The notes under the pieces were generated by a model. It did no database searches, was not told where the DNA came from, and was given only the letters and a program-made list of their open reading frames with translations. From an uncultured Lactobacillus sp. (lineage in GTDB: Bacteria; Bacillota; Bacilli; Lactobacillales; Lactobacillaceae), in assembly GCF_948948975.1 (NCBI RefSeq), contig NZ_CARBVX010000001.1, positions 99,414-163,413 on the forward strand: a stretch of DNA of 64,000 nucleotides, read 5' to 3'. The position numbers and the translations under genes were made by a program. This document shows positions 46,493 to 54,713 of this stretch, piece after piece; position 1 is the first letter of the stretch, and each line of letters opens with the position of its first letter.

Positions 46493-46902
46493 TTAACCTA
46501 ATAGCTTAGTGCCATGAACCTGTTTTATTTTTATTTGTTCAACAATCTTATTTATATTTGCCTTAGTAATTCCGCCACCAGGTAAAATTTCTATCTTATT
46601 TTTTGACTGTTTGACTACTTCCTTTAAATGATCAAGCGTATGGGAGATTGGTTGATTTAACGGTCCACCATGAATAAGAATACGCTTAACTCTGTTTTGA
46701 GATAACCAATCAATGGCTCCTTTCTGTTCAGCGTTTGTTAATTCATCAAATGCCATGTGCATCACGACTTCTAAGTCTCCAATATGAGGTGTCGTTCCAC
46801 CCACAGTTAAATCATTGCTTAGTTCTATTCGATCAGCACCTTGTTTAATCGTCACACCAAAGGTATATTAGTAAAATTTTCAATACATACTTCTTTAATC
46901 AC
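46493..46902 (-). pseudogene. Copper homeostasis protein CutC remnant
   Basis: The N-terminus starts at GTG 46902 (VIKEVCIENFTNIPLV) and is stopped by TGA at once; the frame resumes one base off as TIKQGADRIELSNDL. After GGTTP the sequence jumps to MHMAFDELTNAEQKG, so about 85 residues of the barrel are missing in frame. The C-terminal part is normal (ILPGGGITKANINKIVEQ, VHGTKLLG). Both a deletion and a frameshift make it non-functional. Confidence 0.82.
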
Positions 46903-46953
46903 AATTTATGTTTTTCTCCAATCTAAGATTGCTTTTACACTATAACTTACACT

Positions 46954-46985
46954 AAAACCCGAAATTCAGCTGAATTCCGGGTTTT
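46954..46985 (-). terminator. Terminator of ytpR/thioredoxin unit
   Basis: A 16-bp near-perfect palindromic stem (AAAACCCG / CGGGTTTT ends, one mismatch) with T-run, 30 bp after ytpR. Confidence 0.9.
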
Positions 46986-47013
46986 ATAATCGTTATTAAT
47001 TAAGAGTATTATT

Positions 47014-47661
47014 TTAAAGACTAATTTGACCACTAGCTAATAATTCATCACACTTAGTTGGTTCAAATTCATCGCCAGCTTTAAAGTCGTCAGGAACAAC
47101 CATAATACCACGCTTTTGAGGAGCATGTGCTAAGCCCAATTCGCGTGCTGAACAAATCATACCGTATGAATCAACACCACGAAGTTCACCTGGCCAAATT
47201 TGTTGACCATTTGGCATTAGAGTACCAGGAAGTGCCACAACTACCATTTGGCCTTGAGCAATATTTGGAGCACCACAAACAATTTGATGTTCTTCACCAT
47301 TACCCACATCAACAGTAGTTACATGTAAGTGATCTGAATCTGGGTGTGCTTCACAAGTCTTAACGTAACCATAAACAAGAGTAGGCTTTCCAACTTCTAG
47401 CTTAGTATCGAAACCAGCTTCAGCAACTTTCTTGTTTAAAGCATCAACTAGTTCTGGTGTTGGTTTAACTTCACCATTTGGTAACTTATCGTAGTCTAAA
47501 AAGCTACTTACGTTAAAGAAATTAAATCCAATAACTTCTCCATCTTCATTTTCAACTCTTGTAACTTGATCTTTTTCTGTGAATTTACTACGACCCTTAT
47601 CTTGGTCCAAAATCACAATTAAAGTATCAGGGTAACTTGTTTTATTGGTAGAAATAATCAT
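47014..47661 (-). CDS. ytpR: YtpR family tRNA-binding domain protein, 215 aa
   Basis: N-terminal DUF4479 region, then an EMAP-like tRNA-binding domain (about 95-200: VYGYVKTCEAHPDSDHLHV, IVCGAPNIAQGQMVVVALPG). It resembles the start of PheT but stands alone. Its role is not known. It lies 24 bp after a thioredoxin-like gene, the usual lactobacillar pair. Confidence 0.92.
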   Translation of the reverse strand: MIISTNKTSYPDTLIVILDQDKGRSKFTEKDQVTRVENEDGEVIGFNFFNVSSFLDYDKLPNGEVKPTPELVDALNKKVAEAGFDTKLEVGKPTLVYGYVKTCEAHPDSDHLHVTTVDVGNGEEHQIVCGAPNIAQGQMVVVALPGTLMPNGQQIWPGELRGVDSYGMICSARELGLAHAPQKRGIMVVPDDFKAGDEFEPTKCDELLASGQISL

Positions 47662-47685
47662 TTCTAGTAAATTTCCTTTCCTAGA

Positions 47686-48006
47686 CTATTTGAGAGAGTT
47701 AAGGAAGTTTTCTACTTCTTCTTTAGTCTTTCTGTCCTTATTTACTAGTCTACCAATTTCTTTGCCATCTTGGTAGACAACAAAGCTAGGAATTCCAAAG
47801 ATATTTAATTCTTTGGCTACATCAATTGATCCGTCACGGTCAATCTTATAGAATTTTGCATCAGGATTATCTTTTTCAATTTGTGGTAAAAATGGGTCTA
47901 AGAAGCGGCAATCTGGGCACCAGGTAGCTGAAAATAGTAATACTACTTTTCCATTTTTTGTAATTTCTTTTAACTTCTCAGGGGTTAATTCTTTAATTTC
48001 TTCCAT
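47686..48006 (-). CDS. Thioredoxin-like protein with CPDC site
   Basis: 106 residues, thioredoxin fold. The active site reads WCPDC near 28-32 in place of WCGPC; the cis-Pro lies in FGIPSFVVYQ. The altered dipeptide suggests a shifted redox potential or a role in special disulfides. It is cotranscribed with ytpR. Confidence 0.93.
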   Translation of the reverse strand: MEEIKELTPEKLKEITKNGKVVLLFSATWCPDCRFLDPFLPQIEKDNPDAKFYKIDRDGSIDVAKELNIFGIPSFVVYQDGKEIGRLVNKDRKTKEEVENFLNSLK

Positions 48007-48140
48007 TTATCTCACCTTTTCTTACTTTTTATAAGTTATAATAATTTTACATCCTTTTATTTAAAAAATCTAGTCTCAGCTCTTTTAGCTTAGATTAAAA
48101 CCGATCTACAATAAAAATATAGAAATAAGGTATTAAAATA

Positions 48141-48517
48141 ATGGTTGATATGACCACGGAATTACTCCATCCCAGTATGGATTACACCTAGTTTTTGACG
48201 AAATAGTTCAAGATATTAGAAAAGATTCTGATAATTGGATTATTGAAAATAATATTAATCAAATTTCCTCATTAATTTCTACATATCATAAAATCGCAGC
48301 TACAATTACCACCAATACTCGAAAAAATGGGCTACCTATCCACTTAAAATCAGCTTCAGATGATACCTTAAAAGTGATGGACAGATTTAATGATGAGATT
48401 CTTACTTTTGACAATTTTGTCAATAACAGTGACCATATCAAAGCCTTTACTAAATTTTTTAGGGCAGTCAATTATACAAACGAATTACTCCTAGAATTAA
48501 AATTACAAAGTAAATAA
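48141..48517 (+). pseudogene. Unknown gene with a frameshift near its start
   Basis: ATG at 48141 gives MVDMTTELLHP and a stop at 48190. One frame over, after TGA at 48146-48148, an open stretch of 122 codons runs DHGITPSQYGLHLVFDEIVQ to NELLLELKLQSK. One base lost in codon 4 would join them to a 125-residue protein. It is helical and soluble in look; family not recognised. It is a lone plus-strand unit with a good terminator. Confidence 0.55.
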
Positions 48518-48527
48518 TTAGACTAAA

Positions 48528-48561
48528 AAAGTGCCTAGAATTAAATTTTTCTAGGCACTTT
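48528..48561. terminator. Bidirectional terminator
   Basis: A perfect 13-bp stem (AAAGTGCCTAGAA / TTCTAGGCACTTT) between the unknown plus-strand gene and trmB. Confidence 0.92.
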
Positions 48562-48588
48562 TTGTCTTTTCAAAATATTCTTATCAAT

Positions 48589-49245
48589 TTATTTTACAAA
48601 ATGTGCATGTAAGCAGTAAATTGGATTACCCTTAGCTGCAAATTTATGTTCATATTCAGTCTCAACATTTCTTTCAAAAATTTCATCATCTGCGTGATGT
48701 AAATCTAGACTTACATAATCAAATTGCATCCCATAATTGTTAAGACTTACTAAACTATATTCAAATAATCCTCGATTATCTGTCTTAAATTCTAAATGTC
48801 CCTCTGGCTTTAAAATTTGACGATACTTATCTAAAAAGCTCTTATAGGTTAATCTACGCTTTTCATGACGTGTCTTTGGCCAAGGATCAGAAAAGTTTAA
48901 ATAAACAATATCTACGCTATTTTCTGGTAAATACATCGCAATATTAGCAGCATCTGCACACATCAATTGCAAGTTATCGATCTTGTCTTCAAGCTTAGTT
49001 CTTAAAATCATCCCTGCAGCTGTTGTTTGAAGTTCTACTCCAATAAAGTTCATTTCGGGATGTTCCTTAGCTAAAGTAGTAATGAATTGGCCTTTTCCTG
49101 AACCTATCTCAATTGCTAAAGGCTTAGAAAAATCATCGAATCTTTCTTCCCAGTTAATTTTCTTATCTGGATCCGGCTCGTTTAAAATTGCTTCTGGATG
49201 TTCAGCTACTAATTTTTGAGCCCAAGGTTTATTTCTTAATCTCAT
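48589..49245 (-). CDS. trmB: tRNA (guanine-N7-)-methyltransferase
   Basis: 218 residues. SAM-binding EIGSGKGQF near 46, catalytic FSDPWPKTRHEKRR near 117-130. It methylates G46 of tRNAs. It follows ecsB by 11 bp. Confidence 0.97.
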   Translation of the reverse strand: MRLRNKPWAQKLVAEHPEAILNEPDPDKKINWEERFDDFSKPLAIEIGSGKGQFITTLAKEHPEMNFIGVELQTTAAGMILRTKLEDKIDNLQLMCADAANIAMYLPENSVDIVYLNFSDPWPKTRHEKRRLTYKSFLDKYRQILKPEGHLEFKTDNRGLFEYSLVSLNNYGMQFDYVSLDLHHADDEIFERNVETEYEHKFAAKGNPIYCLHAHFVK

Positions 49246-49256
49246 TTTTTCACAAC

Positions 49257-50468
49257 CTAATATCTAACTTTTTTAAATAACTGTTCAATTTTACTTGGTA
49301 AATAAAAATATAGCAATAAAAATGTTAAGGCAAGCAAAGCAATAATTCCACCAAATGCTTCTAATTTTTGCGGAGAAAAGATTATTATTGCTAAACTAAT
49401 TAATCCCCATTCAAGTAACATTCCCTTTTGTAGAACTTTTCTTAATGCCTGTCCTCTAGAAGCAAATGGAATTGGCATTACATGATACATCATATTATGC
49501 TCATATACTGTTCCTAAAGGAATCAATTGATAAAGCGTTAGGAAAATTATCAAAGCACCCGTACCAATTGCCCAACCTGCATCTTGTAAGCAAGCAATTA
49601 ACAAAATCGCAAAAAGAATCATTCTAATTAATAAATTGCTATATTCTGGATCTCTCAATAATACTCTTTGGTAAATAAAAGTATTGGGCGTTTGATCAGT
49701 CGTTTTTATTAAGAAGTCTAAATATTTTCTTCTAGAAATTCGTACTTTCTTATTAGGTACATCAGTAAACATACTATAGAAATTATTGAGTAAGTCTACT
49801 CTTCTTTCTTCATAATCCAGTGCCTTGTACCAATCAAACATCTTTCCTTGAGGTAAGTAATCTACTCCAACCCACGAAGCAATTGCCACTGTAGTATAAA
49901 TAATTGGATTAGGATAAGGTCCTAGAAAAGAAAGATATAAGATTAGAAAGTTAATTCCTAGATATAGCCAAGTATTGTAATAATCATATTTGTTAAAATA
50001 AAAACTTCTAACGATCAATTTAAATTGAACATTCTTACTGACAATCAAACCAATCACAATAAAAATCAGGCCACCAATTGAAAAGCCAGCTCTCATCGTT
50101 GCAAAGGGCAATAAAATTCCTGATACCAGAATAATTAAAATAACAGGCAAGAGCATATTATGTAAATAGAGTGGCTTAAAATAAGCTTTCATTTCATTAT
50201 CCTGATTAAAAAGAAAATGTTCATCTGCCCGATCAAATAAAGTAGCAAAGTGACCAACTCCCAAAGTTGCAGTCCAAATTAAGGCTAGGAGTGGCTTGTA
50301 AAACCAAAGATTATTTGGCCATTTTTTAATATTTTGCGCATACCAAAACATTAAGGCTCCAAATAGAAAAATCAAAGCCAAGATAAAAAAGTCGTTAAAA
50401 ACTAAAGTCAGATAATGCATCTGTTTTTTGAAGTTTTTATTGAGTCTACTTTTAATTAAATCAGTCAT
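49257..50468 (-). CDS. ecsB: ABC transporter permease EcsB
   Basis: 403 residues with about ten membrane segments in two groups and a central loop (KALDYEERRVDLLNNFYSMF, KVRISRRKYLDFL) typical of EcsB. With EcsA it forms an exporter needed in B. subtilis for secretion, competence and RasP function. The overlap of 8 bases with ecsA shows coupling. Confidence 0.92.
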   Translation of the reverse strand: MTDLIKSRLNKNFKKQMHYLTLVFNDFFILALIFLFGALMFWYAQNIKKWPNNLWFYKPLLALIWTATLGVGHFATLFDRADEHFLFNQDNEMKAYFKPLYLHNMLLPVILIILVSGILLPFATMRAGFSIGGLIFIVIGLIVSKNVQFKLIVRSFYFNKYDYYNTWLYLGINFLILYLSFLGPYPNPIIYTTVAIASWVGVDYLPQGKMFDWYKALDYEERRVDLLNNFYSMFTDVPNKKVRISRRKYLDFLIKTTDQTPNTFIYQRVLLRDPEYSNLLIRMILFAILLIACLQDAGWAIGTGALIIFLTLYQLIPLGTVYEHNMMYHVMPIPFASRGQALRKVLQKGMLLEWGLISLAIIIFSPQKLEAFGGIIALLALTFLLLYFYLPSKIEQLFKKVRY

Positions 50469-51207
50469 GCTTCTTCACCGTTTCCTGATTTAAAATTTGA
50501 TATAAACGATCAAATGAATCGCTTGGCTTTAATCCATAAAATTGTCTAATCTCAGTTAAACTGCCCTCAGTTTCAATTGTGCCATTATTTAAGACAGCAA
50601 ATGTCTGAACCGCTTCTTGTGCTTCAGCCAAAACATGAGTAGTCATTAAAACCATCTTTTGATTAGCAACAGCCTCTTTAACTAAATCAATAAAATTAGC
50701 TACTGCTAAGGGATCAAGACCAGTAAAGGGTTCATCGATTACTAACAAGTCCGCATTTGCTAAAAAGCTGGTTACAATCATTACCTTTTGCTTCATTCCT
50801 TTAGAAAAGTTAATTGGAAGCCAATCAAGCTTATTTTCTAAACGAAACATTTTGCATAATTCTTTTGCTCGTTTCCAAGCTTGATCATGATCTAAATCAT
50901 AGGTAAGCATTACTAACTCTAAATGTTCTTTCAAAGTTAATTCTGGATATAAAATTGGGGTTTCTGGAATATAAGCAACCATCTTTTTAAATTCGGCAGG
51001 ATTTTCAGTTAAGCTTACACCATTCAAAATGATCTTACCCTTTTGCATTCTTAATAATCCAAGTAAGTGCTTAATTGTTGTTGATTTACCAGCACCATTT
51101 AAACCAATTAAACCAACAGCTTGTCCGGGTTCAATTGTTAAATTTACATTTTTAATGACATTAATCCCGGAGTATCCTCCAGTTAAATTTTCAATTTTAA
51201 GTGCCAT
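50461..51207 (-). CDS. ecsA: ABC transporter ATP-binding protein EcsA
   Basis: 248 residues. Walker A GLNGAGKSTT near 36, signature INFSKGMKQKVMIVTSF near 133 and Walker B LLVIDEPFTGLDP near 155. The signature (FSKGMKQK) is the EcsA form. It is divergent from hit, as in B. subtilis. Confidence 0.95.
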   Translation of the reverse strand: MALKIENLTGGYSGINVIKNVNLTIEPGQAVGLIGLNGAGKSTTIKHLLGLLRMQKGKIILNGVSLTENPAEFKKMVAYIPETPILYPELTLKEHLELVMLTYDLDHDQAWKRAKELCKMFRLENKLDWLPINFSKGMKQKVMIVTSFLANADLLVIDEPFTGLDPLAVANFIDLVKEAVANQKMVLMTTHVLAEAQEAVQTFAVLNNGTIETEGSLTEIRQFYGLKPSDSFDRLYQILNQETVKKHD

Positions 51208-51303
51208 TACTTTTTCCTCTCTACTGCAATAAGATACATATTTATGATAGCATGAACATAAGCTAAACTAAATTTTCTTTTCATTAAGAAAGGGGTCTTT
51301 ACC

Positions 51304-51738
51304 ATGACAGAATTAGAAAAAGATTGTTTATTTTGTAAAATCATTAGAGGAGAAATTCCTTCTTATACAGTTTTTGAAAATGATGACGTTAAAGCGTTTC
51401 TTGATATTTCGCAAGTAACTAAAGGCCATACTCTCATCATTCCTAAGAAGCACTTAGTTAACTTCTTTGATTATAGCCAAGAAGATGCGGCTCGATTTTT
51501 ACAATATATTCCTGTTATTGCACAAGCAATTAAAAACTCTGATCCAACTATTAAGGGATTAAATGTTGAAGTAAACAACGGTGAAATCGCTGGACAAGTT
51601 GTGATGCATTCACATATTCATTTAATTCCACGTAGAAGCGAAAATGATCCTGTTTCTACTCCTCATGTAAACAATGCAGATGAATATTCTGAAGAAGATT
51701 ATCAAGCAGTTGCAAACGCTATCAAAAATAATCTATAA
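51304..51738 (+). CDS. hit: HIT family nucleotide hydrolase
   Basis: 144 residues. Histidine triad HSHIHLIPR near 100. The N-terminal CLFCKIIRGEIPSY keeps a two-Cys part of a zinc site. It acts on nucleoside phosphoramidates or dinucleotides. GAAAGGGG precedes the ATG. YtxH-like genes and prsA follow in the same direction. Confidence 0.95.
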   Translation: MTELEKDCLFCKIIRGEIPSYTVFENDDVKAFLDISQVTKGHTLIIPKKHLVNFFDYSQEDAARFLQYIPVIAQAIKNSDPTIKGLNVEVNNGEIAGQVVMHSHIHLIPRRSENDPVSTPHVNNADEYSEEDYQAVANAIKNNL

Positions 51739-51819
51739 TAACAGTAATTTTTTCTTCAATGCGGTACAATAAAGGTGGTATTAAGTTAAAAATTATTGAA
51801 TAGATAAGAGGTATACATT

Positions 51820-52311
51820 ATGTCTGGATTTTTATTAGGAATTCTTACTGGTACTGTTGCAGGGGGCTTATTGTCATATGCTAAGAATCCATTAAGTGGT
51901 AACTCAATCAGAAGTGATGTTAAGGATTCTGCAGATAACTTAACCGATTCAGTTCATCGGGTTAAGACAATTTATGATGAACTCGAAGAAAAGAGAATGG
52001 AGCAACCTGAAGAAGAGAAGCAGACTGAAAAAACAGATGCTACTGAAACTCCAAATGAAGACGAAGATGTTGAAGTTTCTAATCGTCCTTCACTCAAAGA
52101 TAAGGCTCATGATTTAGTTGATGCTTTCTCTGCGGCTTCATTCAAAGCCGTTGACCATGATCGTGTCTTTGCTGCAGTTAAGAACAAATTAAATGAAGCA
52201 AAAGAAGACCTTGAAGACGCAAGCGATGATGTGAAAGATGCTACTGAAGATGAAGAAAAAGTAGACAGTAACTCTGGCGCAAGCGAAGAAGAACATAAGG
52301 AAGAAAATTAA
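51820..52311 (+). CDS. YtxH-like membrane-anchored protein, 163 aa
   Basis: A glycine-rich N-terminal anchor (FLLGILTGTVAGGLLSYAKN) leads a long acidic, helical tail with many D, E and K. The NPLSGNSIRSD after the anchor is the YtxH pattern. The tail from about 100 on has heptad-like helix (AVKNKLNEAKEDLEDASDDV). Its stop overlaps the next gene's ATG. Role unknown; placed between hit and prsA in lactobacilli, so an envelope role is likely. Confidence 0.8.
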   Translation: MSGFLLGILTGTVAGGLLSYAKNPLSGNSIRSDVKDSADNLTDSVHRVKTIYDELEEKRMEQPEEEKQTEKTDATETPNEDEDVEVSNRPSLKDKAHDLVDAFSAASFKAVDHDRVFAAVKNKLNEAKEDLEDASDDVKDATEDEEKVDSNSGASEEEHKEEN

Positions 52312-52661
52312 TGAAATTTTTTGGAATTGGATTAGGATTAGGCAGCTTAGCAGGATTAGGGATCTCTCTTCTCCCAAATCCACAAACTGGTCATAAAGTT
52401 AAAGAAGACGTTCGCCTTTTTTTAGATGGCACCAAAAATGATGCTTCTTCATTAGTTACCAGTACAAAACAAGCTACGCAAGCTGCCAATGAATTAATGA
52501 ATAATCTGCCGCAAGCAGAACAAACAGTTAAAGACATACAAAATAACTTAACTGATTTTCAAAGTTCAATTAAACCAGAAGTTGATCAAATGAAAGAAAA
52601 TGTTTCTAATTTAACTAAAGAAGCAAAAGAAGCAGTTGATGGAATTAAAAATGAACTTTAA
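52311..52661 (+). CDS. Second YtxH-like membrane-anchored protein, 116 aa
   Basis: Again a glycine-rich anchor (GIGLGLGSLAGLGISLLPNP) followed by QTGHKVKEDVRLF, the YtxH pattern, and a helical tail rich in N, Q, K and E. The ATG is fused to the end of the first YtxH-like gene (TAATGA), so the pair is co-translated and probably came from a duplication. Function unknown. Confidence 0.8.
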   Translation: MKFFGIGLGLGSLAGLGISLLPNPQTGHKVKEDVRLFLDGTKNDASSLVTSTKQATQAANELMNNLPQAEQTVKDIQNNLTDFQSSIKPEVDQMKENVSNLTKEAKEAVDGIKNEL

Positions 52662-52698
52662 TTTTAAGATTTGTTAGTCTTTTTTATAAATATCAAGA

Positions 52699-52736
52699 AA
52701 ACTCTTATTGTCCATTGGGCTAATAAGAGTTTTTAT
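52699..52736 (+). terminator. Terminator before prsA
   Basis: An 11-bp stem (AAACTCTTATT / AATAAGAGTTT) with a 12-base loop and T-run. prsA therefore needs its own promoter after 52736 or read-through. Confidence 0.85.
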
Positions 52737-52782
52737 GTTATATTTGAACTTGTAATTAAGCAAAGGATGTGCAAATTAATAT

Positions 52783-53679
52783 ATGAATAAAACATGGAAA
52801 AAAGCAGCTACTGTTTTAGCTTTTGCAGGAATTGCCTTAAGCGCTACTGCTTGTTCTGGAAGTAAAGCTGTCGTTACTTATAAGGGCGGTAAAATTACCG
52901 AATCTCAATACTATGACAAGATGAAAGAATCTCAAGCAGGTCAATCAACTCTTGCCAGCATGATTGTTTCTGATGCCCTAGAAAGTCAATACGGCAAAGA
53001 CGTTACACAAAAGCAAGTTGATAAAGAATACAATAAGTACAAGAAGCAATATGGTAGTCAGTTTGACTCAGTTCTTGAACAAAATGGAATGACTGCTTCT
53101 ACTTTTAAAGATAATTTAAAGACTAATCTTTTAACTGAGGCTGCTTTGAAGCACATCAAGAAGATTACTCCAGCTCAAGAAAAGAAAGCTTGGAAGAATT
53201 ATCAACCAGAAGTTACTGTACAACACATTCTTGTTTCAAAGAAGAGTACAGCTGAAGACGTCATCAAACAATTACAAGATGGCGGTGACTTCAAGAAACT
53301 AGCTAAGAAGTATTCTACTGATACTGCTACTAAGAACGATGCCGGTAAATTACCTGCATTTGACTCAACTGATTCTACTTTAGATTCGAGTTTCAAGACT
53401 GCTGCATTTAAACTTAAGACTGGTGAAATCACTACTACTCCAGTTAAGACTCAATACGGCTACCACGTAATTAAAATGATTAAGCACCCGGCTAAAGGTA
53501 CTTTCAAGGAACACAAGAAACAAATTGATAACCAAATCTATCAATCAATGTCCGAAGATCAGAACGTTATGAGAAGCGTAATTGCTACTGTACTTAAACG
53601 TGCTGATGTTTCTATCAAGGATAAAGACTTAAAGAACGTTCTTTCTCAATACGTTTCATCAGATAGTCTTTCAAAATAG
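52783..53679 (+). CDS. prsA: PrsA foldase lipoprotein
   Basis: 298 residues. Lipoprotein signal ending LSATAC (Cys24). A SurA-like N-terminal part flanks a parvulin domain (about 140-235: VQHILVSKKSTAEDVIKQL, KTQYGYHVIKMI). It helps exported proteins fold outside the membrane. Lys content is high, as in other lactobacillar PrsA. Confidence 0.95.
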   Translation: MNKTWKKAATVLAFAGIALSATACSGSKAVVTYKGGKITESQYYDKMKESQAGQSTLASMIVSDALESQYGKDVTQKQVDKEYNKYKKQYGSQFDSVLEQNGMTASTFKDNLKTNLLTEAALKHIKKITPAQEKKAWKNYQPEVTVQHILVSKKSTAEDVIKQLQDGGDFKKLAKKYSTDTATKNDAGKLPAFDSTDSTLDSSFKTAAFKLKTGEITTTPVKTQYGYHVIKMIKHPAKGTFKEHKKQIDNQIYQSMSEDQNVMRSVIATVLKRADVSIKDKDLKNVLSQYVSSDSLSK

Positions 53680-53695
53680 AATTTTTACATAATAT

Positions 53696-53733
53696 AAAAA
53701 CCAAGGTTAACTTCCTCATTAACCTTGGTTTTT
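53696..53733. terminator. Bidirectional terminator between prsA and yhaM
   Basis: A perfect 15-bp stem (AAAAACCAAGGTTAA / TTAACCTTGGTTTTT), eight-base loop. Confidence 0.93.
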
Positions 53734-53735
53734 AT

Positions 53736-54713
53736 TTACTCTAATTTTGGTGCTTTATCTAAAGCTTCATCATTTTTAGGCCTATAGAATCTACGATTGT
53801 CTTGTGACTTAATGGTTTCAGTAAATTCTCCTGGCTTAGTTTGTTGCAAAGCATTAGTAATTGCATAAACTGTAGCGTCTAAATCATCAATTTTATGTAA
53901 AACTTCAGCCTCTAGCACTACTGGTCGATGAGCTGCGCCATATTCAGGTAAGCCGTGATGTGACAAAACTAAATGCCGCAAGAGCATTAAATCTTCACTA
54001 TGCTCATCAATTTTCAATTCATGAGCTGCTAGCATAATCTGCTCATCAATTAAAACCAAATGTCCAATCAAATTTCCCTCAGTCGTATAAGTCGTTGCTA
54101 CAGGACCCGATAGTTCAATTACCTTCCCCATATCATGTAAAATACACCCTGCATAAAGGAGTGAACGATCAATTTGAGGATAAGTATTAGCAATTCCTTC
54201 CGCATCCCTTAGCATTGAAACTGTATGAAAGGCTAATCCATTTCTAACGGCATGATGATTAGATTTGCCAGCTGGATATGAGAAAAATTCTTTATTCCAC
54301 TTTTTCAGTAAGTAACGCACAATACGATTCCATGTTGGATTTAAGATCTCAAAAACACGTTTATTAATCTCTTCTTCAAGATCTTTTTGCTTAATGGGAG
54401 CTGAATGAACAAATTGACTTAAATCATATCCTTCATTTGGACCCACTACTCTTAAGTCATAAATTCTTATTTGCGGTCTATCTTGATACTCTTCTCGTCT
54501 TCCGCTCAATTCCACGATGGTTCCTGGACTAAAAGTATCTGCATCCTGCTGACTAGCGTTCCAAAGATTTCCCCTAATCGTGCCACTTGAATCGCTAAAT
54601 TGTAAAACTAAGTATTGTTTGCCATTTTTACTAGTACGAAGACTGGAATCTTTTAAAAGTAAAACCAAATTCATGTCTTCGCCATCATTATAATCAAGCA
54701 ACCTTTTTATCAT
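53736..54713 (-). CDS. yhaM: 3'-5' exoribonuclease YhaM
   Basis: 325 residues: OB fold at the N-terminus (SSLRTSKNGKQYLVLQFSDS), then an HD domain with HHAVRNGLAFHTVSMLRDA and CILHDMGKVIELSG, which binds Mn2+. YhaM trims RNA and also single-stranded DNA. Its ATG overlaps the yhaN stop by one base. Confidence 0.95.
   Translation of the reverse strand: MIKRLLDYNDGEDMNLVLLLKDSSLRTSKNGKQYLVLQFSDSSGTIRGNLWNASQQDADTFSPGTIVELSGRREEYQDRPQIRIYDLRVVGPNEGYDLSQFVHSAPIKQKDLEEEINKRVFEILNPTWNRIVRYLLKKWNKEFFSYPAGKSNHHAVRNGLAFHTVSMLRDAEGIANTYPQIDRSLLYAGCILHDMGKVIELSGPVATTYTTEGNLIGHLVLIDEQIMLAAHELKIDEHSEDLMLLRHLVLSHHGLPEYGAAHRPVVLEAEVLHKIDDLDATVYAITNALQQTKPGEFTETIKSQDNRRFYRPKNDEALDKAPKLE

Noticed and set aside
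46493..46855. Short CutC as a real small protein
   Set aside because: The barrel core is missing and the natural start is out of frame.
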